Source: Parasphingopyxis marina
GTDB lineage: Bacteria > Pseudomonadota > Alphaproteobacteria > Sphingomonadales > Sphingomonadaceae
DNA: 64,000 nt
Reading direction: 5' to 3'
Assembly: GCF_014237875.1 (NCBI RefSeq)
Contig: NZ_JACJVJ010000002.1
Location: 496,001-560,000, forward strand
Position 1 is the first letter of the stretch. Each line of letters opens with the position of its first letter. Under the pieces are notes generated by a model. That model was not told the DNA's origin. It did no database searches and saw only the letters and a list, made by a program, of their open reading frames with translations. The translations under genes and the position numbers were made by a program. Below are positions 63,125 through 64,000 of the stretch, in pieces.

Positions 63125-64000
63125 GATGATGTCGGCGAAGGTCGGCGCGACGACCGCATTGATCGTCACCGCGAAATCCGCCGATGCGTCGCCGTCGAGA
63201 TCGACCGAGAGTTCGAACACGCTGCCGCCGACATGGTCCAGCGTCACTTCGCCCGCCGTGCCGGAAAACACGCCGGTAAAGACCAACGGCCCGCCGCCGG
63301 CCACTTCGTCGGACAGGCCCGAAATGTCGATCCAGTCCGCGCCGTGCTCGAAGTCGCCGATATAGTCCATCGCACCGGTGGCATCGCTGTCGATCGCATT
63401 GTCGTAGATGAAGGCGTCCTTGCCGTCCTCGCCGAACAGATAGTCACCGCCCTCGCCGCCGACCAGCTTGTCATTGCCCTTGCCGGCATAGAGCTTGTCC
63501 TTGCCGGCGCCGCCGAGCAGGTGATCGTCGCCCTCGCCCGCGATCAGCGCGTCGTTGCCCGCGCCGCCATCCAGCGTGTCGTTGCCCTCGCGGCCTTCGA
63601 GATAATCATGGCCGTCGCCGCCGATCAGCACATTGGCGCCGCTATCGCCCGCCAGCGTATCGTTGAAGATCGTGCCGGTGAGATTCTCGAAATTGACGAT
63701 CTTGCCGCTGCGGCCGAAGCCGTCGTCGAAGATCATGTTCGCGGCAAGATCGGCGTGAACGCCCTTGGTCGCGTAGATGAGATCGGCAAGCCCGTCGCCA
63801 TCGCCATCGGGGCCGAGCGTATAGACGCCGAAGCTGAGCGTATCGTTGCCCTTGCCGCCATCGGCATAGCCGGGCGCGCCGCCCACCTGGACATAATCGT
63901 CGCCGCCCAGCGCCTCGATCTTGTCCTGCCAGTCGCCGAGGATGACGTTGCGGGCATCGGTGCCGATGAAGGTGTCCGAAAACTGGGTGCCCTGCCCGAC
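63119..64000 (-). CDS. RTX calcium-binding protein, C-terminal part (cut by window edge)
   Basis: 294 residues visible, open to the window end. At least eight consecutive nonapeptides of the GGxGxDxLx type (GGDGHDYLE, GREGNDTLD, GGAGNDALI, AGEGDDHLL, GGAGKDKLY, AGKGNDKLV and more) form the calcium beta-roll. After them comes a serralysin-like C-terminal domain and the end TFADIIV, as in type I-secreted proteins. Export by an ABC-type I system is expected; its genes and the N-terminal domain are outside the window. Confidence 0.9.
   Translation of the reverse strand, partial: VGQGTQFSDTFIGTDARNVILGDWQDKIEALGGDDYVQVGGAPGYADGGKGNDTLSFGVYTLGPDGDGDGLADLIYATKGVHADLAANMIFDDGFGRSGKIVNFENLTGTIFNDTLAGDSGANVLIGGDGHDYLEGREGNDTLDGGAGNDALIAGEGDDHLLGGAGKDKLYAGKGNDKLVGGEGGDYLFGEDGKDAFIYDNAIDSDATGAMDYIGDFEHGADWIDISGLSDEVAGGGPLVFTGVFSGTAGEVTLDHVGGSVFELSVDLDGDASADFAVTINAVVAPTFADIIV

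Noticed and set aside
1-64000. CRISPR arrays, insertion sequences or phage genes
   Set aside because: No regularly spaced repeats, transposase motifs or phage structural genes were found on reading both strands.

Overview
This is a contiguous, gene-dense, G+C-rich stretch of chromosome from an alphaproteobacterium, most probably of the order Sphingomonadales. The evidence for that placement is a separate F0 ATP synthase cluster in the order atpI-atpB-atpE-atpF'-atpF without the F1 genes, a short ArgC, an L9 with a long acidic tail, orphan Flp pilins, and a YdbH-YnbE-YdbL operon. The order-level placement is inference. No insertion sequence, prophage, CRISPR array or rRNA operon is visible. 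One tRNA (Arg, anticodon CCT) is present.

Layout: 1-5.1 kb holds a host-attachment-family protein (cut by the edge), serS-surE, an NlpD-like lipoprotein, a potassium channel and a DUF1761 membrane protein. 5.2-11.4 kb holds rimO, a leucyl aminopeptidase, a MarR regulator, an NlpC/P60 hydrolase, argC and small membrane proteins. 11.4-15.8 kb is a minus-strand fatty acid synthesis run (fabD-fabG-acpP-fabF) followed by mltG. 15.9-20.2 kb is an accessory stretch with a thioesterase, a membrane protein, a free-standing WYL-like protein, a JmjC/cupin oxygenase, a small double-glycine-leader peptide with a threefold repeat, a glyoxalase-fold protein and a WYL regulator. 20.6-25.3 kb holds rpsF-rpsR-rplI, a sulfotransferase-like protein, a PiuC-type dioxygenase, a lipoprotein, folE and a 62-residue basic protein. 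25.5-29.9 kb holds the tRNA, a DUF1178 protein, a nitrilase, grxC, comF, a methyltransferase, a Nudix hydrolase and two Flp pilins.

30-45.9 kb holds an M48 metalloprotease, accA, xerD, a proline-rich secreted protein with an unlisted 45-residue membrane microprotein in front of it, aroK-aroB, a KefB-type transporter, an IscU-like protein, cvpA-radA, and a divergent Mpl / LD-carboxypeptidase pair suited to peptidoglycan recycling, then a PAS histidine kinase. 46-59 kb holds a large patatin, a deacetylase-fold protein, uvrC, a secreted cupin, the F0 ATP synthase genes, a DUF3298 protein and the ydbH-ynbE-ydbL envelope operon. 59-64 kb holds radC, a small cysteine-bearing peptide overlapping a DUF692/MNIO enzyme fused to a DUF2063-like partner domain, purB, and the C-terminal part of an RTX calcium-binding protein.

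Two loci look like candidate peptide-modification (RiPP-like) systems. (1) At 60.0-61.7 kb a 75-residue peptide with three closely spaced Cys overlaps the gene of an MNIO-family enzyme that carries its presumed peptide-binding partner as a C-terminal fusion. (2) At 17.5-19.1 kb a 78-residue peptide has a double-glycine leader and three tandem 9-residue repeats, faces a JmjC-type hydroxylase gene tail to tail, and has a perfect Crp-type palindrome in its promoter region. Neither locus has a dedicated exporter in the window. Their products and functions are unknown.
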